Shown: positions 44,220 to 55,440 of the stretch, piece by piece
How positions within the stretch are numbered: the stretch's first letter is position 1
Layout of the letters: each line of letters begins with the position of its first letter
NCBI GenBank assembly: GCA_026874595.1
Contig: CM049322.1
Location: 27,284,340-27,348,339, forward strand
Direction: 5' to 3'
Source: Sipunculus nudus
Taxonomy: Eukaryota > Annelida > Sipuncula > Golfingiida > Sipunculidae
Length of the DNA stretch: 64,000 bases
Notes under the pieces: model-generated
Told to the model about the DNA's origin: nothing
Database searches by the model: none
What the model saw: only the letters and a program-made list of their open reading frames with translations
Made by a program: the position numbers and the translations under genes

Positions 44220-44544
44220 TAGCCGTTTGGGAATCCCCTACCGGAAGTTATGGTTCTCCCGCTAACAGACGTGGAGACGAGTTTTTCGAGTAAAACCAGC
44301 CTCGGTATTAAAAACTGCTGCACGAATACACGTAAGTCAACCGTTGATGTAATAATTATTATTTTCCCCAACAGAATAACGTCACTTTTTGTCTTAACTC
44401 AGTAAAATGACAGCTCGAGAAGTAGATGAAGATGAAAAAGTAGTGTCAGAAATGGCGTGCACATCTGCACATACTAGAATTGATGCGAACCCAATAGCTT
44501 GTACTGTCACCTCATCGTCTTCAGTATATCTAAAATCGACGTTT

Positions 44545-46010
44545 GGGGTGACAAGCTGTCGCTAGTCTAAGTAGCACTTGAGTCTGTTTTTATTGTGAAG
44601 ATGCATATAGGCTGCCCTGCATACAGTATTTACATGTTGCTCCATTGTGGAATGGGAGTCCATGTGTAAACCGAGACTACCTGCACAGGCTGATGGTTCT
44701 ACCTAGTGCTCACCAATGAGTAGCCCATGACAATCGAGTTTGATCTTCTTTGGTGTCACCTTTGATGAGCATTACCTTTGTCTTGTCATCATTCACCTTT
44801 GATGAGCATTACCTCTGTCTTGTCATCATTCACCTTTGATAAGCATTACCTCTGTCTTGTCATCATTCACCTTTGATGAGCATTACCTCTGTCTTGTCAT
44901 CATTAACCTTTGATGGGCATTACCTCTGTCTTGTCATCATTCACCTTTGATGAGCATTACCTCTGTCTTGTCATCATTCACCTTTGATGAGCATTACCTT
45001 TGTCTTGTCATCATTCACCTTTGATAAGCATTACCTCTGTCTTGTCATCATTCACCTTTGATGAGCATTACCTCTGTCTTGTCATCATTCACCTTTGATG
45101 AGCATTACCTCTGTCTTGTCATCATTCACCTTTGATGAGCATTACCTCTGTCTTGTCATCATTTACCTTTGATGAGCATTACCTCTGTCTTGTCATCATT
45201 AACCTTTGATGAGCATTACCTCTGTCTTGTCATCATTCACCTTTGATGAGCATTACCTCTGTCTTGTCATCATTCACCTTTGATGAGCATTACCTCTGTC
45301 TTGTCATCATTCATCCTAAATGAGCATTACCTCTGTCTTGTCATTATTCATCTTAAGTCAATTATCTGCCATCCATGGGCATACCTGGGATGCCATTTTC
45401 TCCAGGTGACGGATATTGTTATACAGCTACTCAGGCTTGAAGATGAGGTACAGAATGCCATTATCTGCACAGAAATGGTAGAATCCATGCATGCAAAGGA
45501 GTGCACCCAGTGGTGTTGTATAGACAGTGAAGTGGACTGGCTGAAGGACCGATCCCTAGGGTACTCCACAATCAAGAGGCAGATTTTCTTCCTCTTATTG
45601 AGATGACTTGGCTGCGTAGAGTCAAGTAAGACTTGAACCATTAAAAAGCAGTGCCAGTTACACCAAATGTCTCAAGTGTCTGCAGCAGGCTTTGATGGCT
45701 CACTGTGTCAAAAGCAGCAGACAGAACTATGGCCACAAGTAAGATGCATTTATTTTCACCAAGGGTACACTGAAAGTCATTGTGCACTTGTAGTGCAGCA
45801 GTCTCTGTGCTGTGGGCCATCACTTTAGAGACAAAGGCCAATTTTGACACTGGCCTGAAATTCTTCGATGTGTCAGGGTCCAGTGTCCCTTACTTCAGGA
45901 GAGGGGCAATGAAGGCTGTCTTGTAATCTGCTGTGGAAAGCAAAGTGTATAACAGCTGAGTAATGTAAGGCATAAGTTGACCAGAGCATGCCTTGATCAT
46001 GTTTTAGGCC
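44545..46010 (-). pseudogene. CR1-type LINE reverse transcriptase, broken, with internal minisatellite
   Basis: On the minus strand, in order: FRPVSKLAFVSKVM (RT motif 1, near 45850), LSAAFDTVSHQSLL (motif A, near 45710), GVP-stop-GSVL (motif B, a stop in place of Gln), FCADN (active site, near 45467, where YADD is expected), then DN-stop-LKMNNDKTEVMLI (near 45350-45310). After the 37 bp array, SLGLHMDSHSTMEQHVNTVC (near 44660-44600) continues the standard CR1 order. Stops, frameshifts and the lost catalytic residues show it is dead. Confidence 0.8.
44757..45345. repeat. 37 bp minisatellite grown from the LINE RT sequence, about 16 copies
   Basis: Unit CACCTTTGATGAGCATTACC plus TCTGTCTTGTCATCATT, period 37. 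On the minus strand each unit contains the codons for MNDDKTEVMLI, and the last, right-hand copy is continuous with the LINE frame. Copies are very alike (mainly T/C and A/G changes), so the expansion is recent relative to the LINE. Confidence 0.9.
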
Positions 46011-46920
46011 TGTAGTATGCAAAATATAGGTTACCATGACCTAATTTCAGGTTTCCAAGGAGAATTGCCAAGGTTCTGACCGGGTGTACAGTTTGAATTT
46101 TCTAGGTATAATGGTTAAAGTTTGTGCCCTGTTAGCTGAAGGACTGTCTCAAAAATAGATAAAATATTAGTTAAAAATTAGAAATAATAAAAGGTGGCAC
46201 CACCAGTCTTCAGGAAATTATGATATACTCAAAAATTAATATGCATGGAAAGAATATTGGCAATCAATGCATTAGTTTTTCTGATACTAGAGTTTTGTAT
46301 CAAATTTTATTATCCTGGGGGGGGGGGTTACTTTTGAGCCCCATAACTCAGGAGATAACGGGCCACAGCAACCTAAATTTAAGTTTCCAAGGAGATTTCC
46401 AAGGAGAAGACTTTCCTGGATATATTAGAAGATTCTAGGACTAGTGGATATAATTTGTGCCTGGCCTGACTGCCTGGCTGCTCAAAATCATGTTCTTGGC
46501 CCACAGTTCGCAAAATATAGGTCATATTGACCTTATTTCAGGTTTCCAAGGAAATTTGCCTAGGACCTCCCTGGATGAACAGTAAGAGGTTCCTAGGTCT
46601 TAAAGATAAAGTTTATGCCCTGTTAATGGATGGACTGTTTCATTTGAAGGTCTCAAAAATAGATGAAATAATGATTAAAATTAAGAAATAATACAGATGA
46701 AGCCACAAGTCTTCAGGAAATGGTGAAATGCTCAATGACCAATATGCTGGAAAGAATAATGGCAATCAATGCATTAGTTATTCTTATACTAGAGCTTTGT
46801 ATCAAATTTTTAATTATTCTGGGGATGGGGGTACTTAAGAACCCCATAGCTCAGAAGATATAAGTCACAATGACCTAATTTCAGAGTTCCATGGAAATTT
46901 GCATAAGTCTTATGCAATTT
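46011..46920 (+). repeat. Family 3 repeat, about three units
   Basis: Units at about 46020-46330, 46330-46620 and 46620-46900, with 'aaaatataggt', 'aggtttccaaggaga', 'gtttgtgccctgtta' and 'tattctgggg' plus a poly-G run at 46317-46327. Confidence 0.7.
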
Positions 46921-46999
46921 TTCAGCTTGCAGAAAAAGTACATGTCAAGGGGTCACGTAGCAACAGTTACTGAGATAAACTGAAATAATATGTGTGGAC

Positions 47000-47375
47000 A
47001 GACTCTGTGGACAGTTAAATTTAAAAAGTGTGATAAGTGAAGATTAGTTAAGATCAAGGTGATAATTAAGTGAAGTTCAGTGAAGAAAATGTTGATAAAT
47101 TAAGGCTGGTGGTGAAAAGTGCAATAAGTGAAGATCAGTGAGGAAAAGTGTGATAAGTGATGATCAGCAAAGAAAAGTGTGATCAGTGTGGATAGTGAAG
47201 AAAAGTGTGATAAGTAAAGAAAAGTGTGATAAGTAAAGAAAAGTGTGATAAGTAAAGAAAAGTGTGATAAGTGCAGATCAGTGAAGAAAAATGTGATCAG
47301 TGAAGATAAGTTTAGAAAAGTGTGATCAGTGAGGATCAGAGAAGAAAAGTGTGATATGTGAAGATAAGTGAACAA
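47000..47375. repeat. Irregular purine-rich minisatellite
   Basis: Variants of GTGATAAGTGAAGATCAGTG and GAAGAAAA; the tightest part is a 19 bp unit GTGATAAGTAAAGAAAAGT at 47208-47265. It ends only about 15 bp before the RIDA donor site at 47390. Confidence 0.8.
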
Positions 47376-47390
47376 GTTATGGATACTCAC

Positions 47391-47459
47391 ATTGACCGTA
47401 GATAACATTGACAGCTGGCCAGTCATTGATGTCTCGCAGCAACACTGTTGTCTTCACCA
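47391..47459 (-). CDS. RIDA: RidA family deaminase, upstream exon
   Basis: The minus strand has acceptor tgtttcag, a 69 bp exon and donor GTGAGT. It needs a G from the previous exon to complete its first Val, then reads VKTTVLLRDINDWPAVNVIY and GQ, and leaves a T that joins AC of the next exon to make Tyr. VVKTTVLL.DINDF..VN.IY is the central helix-strand of RidA. Together the three exons give about 62 C-terminal residues of a protein that is normally about 135 long. The exons for the N-terminal half were not found between 47.5 and 64.0 kb and probably lie past the right edge. All conserved residues and splice sites are intact, so I take this as the living gene. Confidence 0.93.
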
Positions 47460-48840
47460 CTGAAACACATTATATGAACACTTTACTTATTCAGGTGTCA
47501 CTAGTTTATGTCATTAAAGATAAATGATAATTTATTGCATGATGTTAATACAATAAAACACATAACACAAGTTCTCCATGGCTGAATCTGTTCAGCTCTC
47601 CTACGACCTGAGACAATGATGCTAAATTTCTTACCAGTTCCCCATGGATTGTACTTTTGGCAGTGGATGAAATAGGTCACAACTGACCAGTGTTATATCC
47701 TTCATCTCCCCTGATTACCAGGATTGAAAAATATCATTTTTGTTTTTAAAAAATAATTTTACTTTGATTTAAATCAGATTTATTTGATCTAAATCCACTT
47801 TTATGATTGTTTCATTGACTCAAATGTTCCAAGCTTTAATATCAAATCAGGTATTTAAACTCTTTTATTTGAAGATATACAAAATAAAAATTATATTTTA
47901 AATAAAATGATATAGTATGATATGAATAACACAGAATTTAATAAATTTTCCTCAATTCCTGTCTCTTTCAAGGATTAGTTTTTTTAATGAAGGTTGTGGC
48001 AAGAGCAACATTTACAGTACTCTCCATAAGAAGCAGTTACACTATGCTCAACTATTAGCTACACTACCGCTGCATTAAATCGTGGTTGCCAGTCGGGTTT
48101 GGCCACCAGGTGGTGCATTATCTGTGGAATTCCCCCTTTATAATATTCAACCAATTACATTGCAGGTATCACCAGGACAATCAGATGTTCTTCAAGGTAC
48201 TAGTCACTTTGCACTGTGGTGGAAAGCGCTTGGTAGCACCGACTTTTTCCACCCATCTTTGGAATACACATAATACAATTGTCAACTTTCAACACAGTCT
48301 CTATACTGACTTGCTGGTGTGGCCTGAGGTCAGTTATCCTCCACTGTCAGCATATTTCCTCTCTTGCCATGCTACACGAGCTTGCCACAGGTGCAGCCAT
48401 GTTTGTTATCACACTAAGCCAATCAGATTTCTTCTGCCAGTTCTGCAGATTTGTTTAAAAGCAGAGCCAATCACAATTTAGTTTATCCAGTATAAACTGA
48501 CTGGGTGTTTGGCACCTTGCAAAAAACCTGACAAATCCTGCTATATCTCATAGCGTGTTAGTGGAAGGTCACCAGGAGGTCACACGCTGTGTTCAGAGCA
48601 TATAATTAAGGTAGCAACAATATAAAGTAGTTTAATTAAAATCACGAGTTTTAACCCTGTTCCATAGGGCAGAAGTGGTTTCTGCACTGTTGAAACAACT
48701 GCTGTGCAGGTATTTATAAAGCCCATGAAATGGTCCCCTGGCACCACAGAGTTGTGAAAATCTGTCATCTGTGACTGAAGCAAACCAGCTTTGTAGCTAA
48801 ATTAACTGGCCAATTTTAGCTATCTGGGTGAGAATCACAG
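47460..48840. other. No further exon recognised
   Basis: This would be the RIDA intron upstream of the exon at 47459. A box TGGCCACCAGGTGGTGC lies at 48100-48116. No RidA exon 3 sequence found. Confidence 0.4.
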
Positions 48841-48965
48841 GAAGGCCGGCAGGATATAGAGATATAAAGCACAACACAGGAAGGCTGGCAGGAGGTAGTG
48901 ATACAACACACATCACATAAAGGCTGGCAGGAGGTAGTGATACAACACACATCACATAAAGGCTG
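48841..48965. repeat. 39 bp tandem repeat, about three copies
   Basis: Unit AAGGCTGGCAGGAGGTAGTG plus ATACAACACACATCACATA, with the first copy diverged. Confidence 0.75.
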
Positions 48966-49374
48966 AATTTAAATTAGACATATCTGTGCATGTGCCTAAT
49001 ATAAAAGAAATCTGACCGTAATATTTTGACTTATAAAGCTCACAGTATGTAAAGTGTTAATAATTGGGGTATTTAAAGACATATAAGCAAGAAAAGGATA
49101 AATAGGTGGCACTAAAACTCTCCTGTAAATGACAAAACTATCCAAAATCTTCAGTCAACTTGATTTTTGGACCATTACATGCAACTTTTCTTGAGATATT
49201 TATGATTTTCACCAGAAATTCTCATATTCAAAGTCACTCTCCTAAAAATAGTCCTGACCTCATTTTTAATAAGCCTCATCTTTCACCCACATCAATGCAC
49301 ATGTCAAGTTTAATAAAGATTAACAAAGGGGAGGGTCAGTGCTAAAACCACAGTAAACTTTTTCTAGGGATACA

Positions 49375-49730
49375 ATTATGTCAAATGGCACTCGCCTTCT
49401 TTGACCTGTCTTGAAGTTCCTCTGCTACGCTGATCAGCCAGTAGAATCATGAAGCTAAACTGCGTGGACTGAATCACTGTGCATAGACACCTTCACAGTG
49501 TATCGATAGTTTCATCCACTCATGGCAGTGGATACCCATCTTTATGGGTCATCTCATTTTAATGCCTAAAATCCACACAAAATCTGGGCTATCTGTCATG
49601 TTTGGTCACAAGCACAATAGGGCTAACCCATGGACTGTCACTTGGCTCTATAAAACTTTTATCGAGCATCTTGTTAAACTCTTGGTCAGCAATTTCCTGT
49701 TAGGCTCACTGCACCCTCTGGAAACCTAAA
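49375..49730 (-). pseudogene. Gypsy reverse transcriptase remnant
   Basis: The minus strand reads FNKMLDKSFIEPSDSPWVSP, IVLVTKHDR-stop-PRFCVDFRH, HKDGYPLP and VDETIDTL, then in a shifted frame SVAEELQDRSKKA. This is the N-terminal part of a Ty3/Gypsy RT, with at least four stops and a frameshift. It is unrelated to the copy at 1-3.4 kb in sequence and strand. Confidence 0.8.
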
Positions 49731-49739
49731 ATGTTACTT

Positions 49740-51115
49740 TTTTGGTAAAATTCGGCACCTCAGGATTATGTGTAAATCAGCTAAATAATATAGAACAAAG
49801 GAAACAGCCTATCCTGAAAAACAAACCGGAAAGGCAGTCTAAAATGGTATAAAAGTGATTATGATGAGAGATTAGGGGCTGATTGTTCCTCAGCTTCTTT
49901 TTCATATCCTCTATGTAAGAACTTTATCAGTTTGGCAATATCCAATTAACAACAAATTAGTCTCACTGACCGAATACCATGTATTAATGTTCCAACTTTG
50001 AAAAAAGGTAAAAAATTCCTAAGAACGGCAATGATTAGAGGCACGAGGCTCCTATCATGTTCATTAGCAATCAAGAGAGGGAATCTGGGAACCAGAAGAA
50101 AATATTTCTCAAAATTTAAAACAAGACCACATGAATCTTACACTCACTGGTAAGAAAAGAAAGGGTATGAGAGGCAAGGCGCCCTCTTTCTCCGAGAACC
50201 CATAAGACACCCCACCTTTGAGTATAAAGTCATGGTGAAACTCTACGCTACTGTGGTACCCACTGCTCGCAATCAGGGTGTTTTATATTTATGAGTACTG
50301 TTTTTCCCAAAAAGTACCCCTCCTATAAGTCAAGGTGGTACATATATGATTATGTCCTTGGTTCTGTGTTGCAAAGCATTTTTCCAGAGCACAGACGACT
50401 GTTGTCTTAACAGTAAAATTAATACAGAATAGAGATATTTTCAAGCAACCTTCTTGCTTTTAATGGTTTGTTCTGTAACATGATGGGTGTCTCATGTTGC
50501 TACAATCTATCTGATCTGATGGTTTGACTGTAGTGATGGTAGTGATTTAATCCCTGATAAAAGAGAAGGCTACTAGTGAGGGCCCCACTACACTAGCTGA
50601 GGCAAGGGAGTTTGGCCCTTCTAAAGGATAAACCATTGTCACTCTAAAAAATGCAAGTAAATGTACAGATGCAAACAACAAATGCATAAAAATTGAGGAA
50701 GTGTACGTGGCACTTGCAGTCTTCCCCAAGAGAAACTTAATCCCATAACTCAAAGAGTATCAGACATAGTGACCAAATTTTTAATTTATACAGAAGATTT
50801 ATCGGTATGTGAAGTTTTAACTTCTTGGGCCCTATGGTTAAGATTTGTGCCCCACTGAATTTTAGCCATATTAGTATTAATCTGTTATCTTAAAAAATAA
50901 AAGCAGAACAGGGTCAAAATATATAGATTGCAGGTCATGCTACCAATCTGTAGGAACAGCTAAATTCACAAAGTAGAATCATGGGAATCCATCCACCTGC
51001 TCCTGACCAGAGCGTTAGGTTCTTGTACTCAGACATTTTTGTCCTGTAACTTGAATATACATAACAATTATCTAATTTTGGATTTCCACTGAGGACTTGT
51101 CAGGACGATATTACA
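49740..51115. other. No gene recognised
   Basis: Contains weak family 3-like stretches near 50740-50850 and 51040-51110. No exon or intact frame. Confidence 0.4.
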
Positions 51116-51119
51116 TAAT

Positions 51120-51425
51120 AGCTTGACAAGTTCAGCTGGACAATTCCCAGAAAGATAAGTTCAGCTGGACAATTCCCAGAAAGATGAGTTCAGCTGGACA
51201 ACTCCCAGAAAGATGAGTTCAGCTGGGTGATTCCCAGAAAGATGAGTTCAGCTGGATGATTCCCAGAAAGATGAGTTCAGCTGGAGGATTCCCAAAAAGA
51301 TGAGTTTAGCAGGATGATTCCCAGAAAGATGAGTTCAGCTGGACAACTCCCAGAGAGATGAGTTCAGCTGGACAATTCCCAGAAAGATGAGTTCAGCTTG
51401 ACCATTCCCAGAAAGATGAGTTGGA
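51120..51425. repeat. 29 bp minisatellite, about ten copies
   Basis: Unit AGTTCAGCTGGACAATTCCC plus AGAAAGATG, copies differing at one to three sites. Confidence 0.9.
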
Positions 51426-52640
51426 AGATGTTGGAAAATAACAAATTTTACTGTTCATTATAAACTGTTATAATGAAGGTTATTCAGGGGAAATTGTACA
51501 AAACACCAGCACATTGCTAAACGACAAGTGTCTTGAATGTGATCTGGTAACAACACCATATTCACTGAACAGTGTTGCTAGTTTTTGTTTCACGCAGACA
51601 TGCAGATGTTAAGACATGGTCACTCCTTATCTTACAGTGAACAATAATAAAATGTTTTAATTATTAAAATTAAATTCTAATTAATCATGATCATGTCCAC
51701 ATTATTTCATGTTTGTTATCATGTTTTTTGGTCTGACTGATTATACATTTGAAAAAATTGAATAATTTAGGCAGATACATTAACCAAGCATTGTAATTTT
51801 TAAGTATGTGAAATAATATGTTTCAAGAATATCAACCAGGTTTTTATGATCCTCTACTCTGTTTTATAGATGTTCTCTCTTTCAGGGGTCTAAAATAGCT
51901 GCATACAGGAAATGCATACTTCAGGAAATGCATACTTTTCCACATATGCATTAGATGGCTGAATTTGTTTTAATGATGACAATGAAATTGGCAAGATTTA
52001 AGATTTCATATATACCCCCAAGAAAAACATTTTTTTTTTAATGTCTACACCTATATTAGATCAGGCTGTGTTAAAATGAAAGGAAACCATAAAAGAAACC
52101 TAAACCATCTGAGATTTCTTTGCCAGATTCAAAAGAAACTTATAGTGCCGAACAAACAAATGTGGTGGTTGGTACTAATAGACGTGAATATCCACATAGA
52201 CACAAACATCACTGCATCCGAGTATTTAACAGTACACTGAAACATTTATAATACCATTTATTGTGTATCAGCACATTTTAGTTATACACTGGGGACTAGT
52301 ATTTACATGTATACACTCAATTGTTGTATGCAGGATATGTTTTCCTATCTGGATAATTATAGGACAACTATATTTCTTGGTGCCAATATTAAAGATATTG
52401 TCACTGCTTATGATGCTATTTTTATCATCATTTGTTTTCCGCTGTATCAGGGTTTCTGAAAGATAAATGTTTTTATTCAATGAGTGACTATGAATGTTTC
52501 TTCTATGAGGGTTCAAGAGGCACAGCATCAATGACCAAATTTATTTAATAGTATACAACATTATGCATGTCTGTTTATCATATTTACAATATATGCATAA
52601 ATGTATATACATGCTATCAAGATCTGGTCATTTTTTTTTT
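51426..52640. other. AT-rich, no gene recognised
   Basis: No exon, known repeat or mobile element could be supported. Confidence 0.45.
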
Positions 52641-52965
52641 TTTTTTGTTCATTAGAGATCTTCTCTGTTGCAAGCGAGGAATGAGGTGAAAATGGACTCA
52701 AGTTATTATTAGTACAGCATTGATTGCATCAAAAGATTGACAAAAGATCTTTCATCAAACTATGGGAGAGTAACAATCCTCTATACATTTCATATTTCTT
52801 CATGTTATCACAGTCTTTATTTACATATATTCATTATATTTTTCCATTTCATATAAAATAACTTTCACATAGGGACATTGGTATAATATTGGTCATATAC
52901 ATGTATTTAATGTGGATAGGTTTCAAGAAATCCCTACATAATCATTCCAATCCCTTTTATCTTAA
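52641..52965 (+). repeat. Dispersed repeat E, copy 1
   Basis: Starts at a poly-T run and 'tgttcattagagatct', then 'aatgaggtgaa', 'actcaagttattatta', 'acagcattgattgcatcaaa' and 'aatgtggataggtttc'. The same order occurs at 55266-55440 and, inverted, at about 53805-53915. Confidence 0.65.
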
Positions 52966-53804
52966 CATCGTCCAGCTGGGATGTCGGTATCATGCCAGTT
53001 TGCTGATTCCCATTTTGCCGAATCCCAGAATACCGAGTCCAGTTTGCCGAATCCCAGAATGCCGAATCTGAACTTTTTTTATATGAAATCGTCCGTTAAT
53101 TTGATATATATTCATGTTTTTGGAACGTCGGAGTATTCAGGGAGTGAACACGACAAAAACAGTATTAAAAGGCATTGACGGAATACTAATTTCAGCGTGT
53201 ACAAACAAGAAACCCTCACCCAAATTACCGCATCTTAACAGCTACAAGTCGGCAACCCGGCTTGCAACGAGTCACGCATGATTTGTTATAGCCGACACTT
53301 TGAGGTCCCTGCAAACAAGCGACGGTCCATGATCTTCCCCTGGTGCTGCTGACGTAAGGTTGTTTCTTTTTATAGTAATGATCGTTTCAGTTATGCATAG
53401 TTTTTTGTTTGAGGTTACTATTGTTGATTATAGTAATAACTAACAAGACATACTTTGAACAGACAGGTCCCTCGCTCGATCCTGACTTAATCTCGTTGTT
53501 TGTTAGTAAAGATCATTTTATATTCTGCTTATTGTTTTTTATTGGGTTTGTATTGTTGTTTTTCGTAATAACTAGCCTGATTCATTTAAAGAGAGGCTCC
53601 TAAAAAAATAGTGACAGTACATGATCGAGCTGTGTTGATTCTGAATAAATCTTGTTGCTTTTTTTTGCCTCCTTTGCAAGGGGGAAAACATAATTAATAT
53701 ATGTAAACATAAATAAAAAATTATTATTAAAAGGACTGTCATAACATGAAGTAATATCAAATGTATAGAAACTGTCGTTCTCCAATGGTAAATATTAAGA
53801 GGGT

Positions 53805-55184
53805 GTTTGTTAATCTCTTGATGTATTTTATGAAGTTGTAATAACAGTAACCTGAGCATCCTTCAGCTCATTCCATGCTTGGTAATTGAGCAGATCTCTA
53901 ATGAACAAACATTGTATCATGAACAATATTCATACTTCGAGAGAGAGAGAGAGAGAGCACGATTAACTAACGTTAAGCAATGATAGTGAACGGAGAGATG
54001 CATAGGGAAGGCAAATTTGTAGAGGGATTTGTTGGAGAGCTGGTTGGTGGTAGGTACAGCGGATTAAAAAAAATAGAGCTTTGGTATGTTTTGGTTTTAA
54101 TGAAATAGTACGGGATCCTATACCCAAAGCCCAAAACACTTCAAAATAGATGTCAGTAGATTTAAATATTAATATTGAAAATAAAACCTGTATACATGTA
54201 AAAGTTTCCACAGAAATATATACATTGAACGCTTGTGAATAAATTAAAAGGTGTTGTTCTATGAAGCAACTGAAAAAGACTGTGTTCATATTTACACAAA
54301 ATATATACAGTAAACACTTGTAAATAAATAAAAAAGTGTCTTTCTATGAAGCAACTGAAAAAGAGACTGTCCATATTTAAGCAGAATACAGTTAACACTT
54401 TAAATCAATAAAAAAAGGTGTCTTTCTATATGAAGCAAATGAAAAAAGACTGACTGTCCATATTTACACAGAATATATACAGTAAACACTTGTGAATTGG
54501 TTACACAATATCAAACATATGGGTATTGTTTTAAACAGAAAATCTCAAATCGCATGACTCATATATTTGAAATTGCAGGTTCTGGGATGCCACCTACATA
54601 GACCTGTTGTTTATGGGCAAAAAAAACTTATGATTTTCATGATTATGGATATCTATATAAATCAAATAAGATTCTGTCTTACATTAAGGGAAATATTGTT
54701 AATTAGTTTTCGTGAAAAAAAGGTCTTTAAATCATTAGAGTTTTTGTATATGTATTGGTTTAAATGAAAAATTATATGTCGATTAGCGTCAAGTATATTT
54801 GCGCCAGTTTTGGAACTGTACAAATATATGTTGTTATTAGTGAAGTCTTTAACATTGCACAAACATTAACCCAACATACAAGTGGAAACGTGACAACATA
54901 ATATATTCACACTTCTTACGTATGAAATAAATTACTTACTCATGCGAAACCTCTCATCCAACGCGGACACCAAACTGTACCTGAATAAACATGACGTTTC
55001 ATGGCGTTTGTCTCATGGCGTTTGTAAATTTAGTGTATCAACATTATGTATATTATGTATCTTTTTCCCCGTTTTCATTCTCAGATTATACTGTATGTGT
55101 TTCTTTCTTGCATTTCCTTTCTTTATGTATATCACTCTTAATTGCCTCCCCCTCTCTCTCTCTCTCTCTCTCTTAACATTTTCA

Positions 55185-55225
<41 letters not shown>

Positions 55226-55440
55226 TCTCTCGCCACATCGTATACGTATAATGCTATTGACACAATGTTTGTTCATTAGAGACCTACTCAATTACCAAGC
55301 GGGTAATGAGGTGAAGGTAGACTCAGGTTATTGTTATTACAGCATTAATTACATCAAAAAATTAACAAAAGGCCTTTGATCATAAACTTTTTGTATGCAA
55401 CAGTCTCTACACATGCGTTTGATGTGGATAGATTCCGTTT
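53805..55440. repeat. Inner inverted pair of repeat E within the TIR element
   Basis: The left arm (about 53805-53960) and right arm (about 55150-55440) are inverse copies sharing ACAATGTTTGTTCATTAGAG, CTCAATTACCAAG and TGTAATAACA. Both arms run into GA/CT microsatellites (53940-53957 and 55145-55232). The pair may be an element nested in the larger one. Confidence 0.55.
54160..54500. repeat. 85 bp tandem repeat, about four copies
   Basis: TCTATGAAGCAACTGAAAAA recurs at about 54258, 54344 and (changed) 54428, with 'acagtaaacacttgt' between. Period about 85. Confidence 0.75.

Larger units (their letters stand above)
36316..47390 (-). other. RIDA intron (about 11 kb), filled with transposable elements
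   Basis: Between the donor at 47390-47385 and the acceptor at 36317-36316. The contents are listed separately: Helentron-like repeats, LINE pieces, a TIR element, CR1 with minisatellite, and a purine minisatellite. Confidence 0.8.

Noticed and set aside
54942-55379. 145-codon frame rich in Ser-Leu
   Set aside because: Produced by the CT microsatellite; low complexity and inside a non-autonomous transposon.
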